NCBI GenBank assembly: GCA_013399695.1
Contig: VXAU01003165.1
Coordinates: forward strand, 175,265 to 239,264
Source: Formicarius rufipectus
Taxonomy: Eukaryota; Chordata; Aves; Passeriformes; Formicariidae
Reading direction: 5' to 3'
DNA: 64,000 nt
Shown: positions 63,986 to 64,000 of the stretch, in pieces
How positions within the stretch are numbered: the stretch's first letter is position 1
How the letters are laid out: each line of letters opens with the position of its first letter
Program-made: the position numbers and the translations under genes
Notes under the pieces: generated by a model
The model's input: the letters and a program-made list of their open reading frames with translations, nothing else
Database searches by the model: none
What the model was told of the DNA's origin: nothing

Positions 63986-64000
63986 AAAAAAAAAAAAAAA
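63986..64000 (+). repeat. A-run cut by the window end
   Basis: Fifteen A reach the last base, so the true length is unknown. Confidence 0.9.

Larger units (their letters stand above)
53843..64000. other. Gene-free stretch to the window end
   Basis: AT-rich DNA without a supported gene. Short ORFs, including those around 56,700-57,420 on both strands, resemble no family I know. It holds TA/CA microsatellites and ends in an A-run. Confidence 0.55.

Overview
The window looks like nuclear DNA from a sauropsid vertebrate, most likely a bird. It holds one clearly recognisable protein gene, split by GT-AG introns. Around it is AT-rich non-coding DNA with two copies of the CR1 LINE family, the retroposon typical of bird and other sauropsid genomes. 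The introns are short for an amniote, which favours a bird over a turtle or crocodile, but the species cannot be named from the sequence alone.

Region 1 (1 to about 11,460) is the 3' three quarters of metaxin-2 (MTX2) on the + strand. Seven coding exons encode residues equivalent to about 46-275, followed by a short 3' UTR with a canonical poly(A) signal. The exons for roughly the first 45 residues were not found and should lie left of the window. Metaxin-2 is a cytosol-facing component of the mitochondrial outer-membrane sorting and assembly machinery and works with metaxin-1 and SAMM50. One intron holds a CpG-rich patch with a tRNA-like A-box/B-box pair, a candidate SINE or tRNA pseudogene.

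Region 2 (about 11,460-64,000) shows no gene I can support. In other amniotes MTX2 lies just 3' of the HoxD cluster in the same orientation, and a large gene desert follows it: the telomeric HoxD regulatory landscape, or T-DOM. If synteny holds, the HoxD cluster lies left of coordinate 1 and this 52 kb is the MTX2-proximal part of that desert. Visible content: a fossil L1/Tx1-type LINE reverse-transcriptase fragment (about 21,065-21,600), a CR1 3' end on + (25,042-25,215), a longer CR1 on - with a decayed reverse-transcriptase domain (43,552-44,690), a MIR-like SINE remnant (about 53,515), two ancient LINE/SINE tail-like motifs (about 31,101 and 53,795), several low-complexity tracts, two GC-richer patches (31,880-32,560 and 40,690-40,960), and blocks with homeodomain-type motifs that are candidate regulatory elements.

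The gene is ordinary. The interest lies in what the desert may be doing (regulatory blocks, palindromes, CTCF-like sites) and in the retroelement fossils. Conservation and chromatin data would be needed to establish any of the regulatory suggestions.
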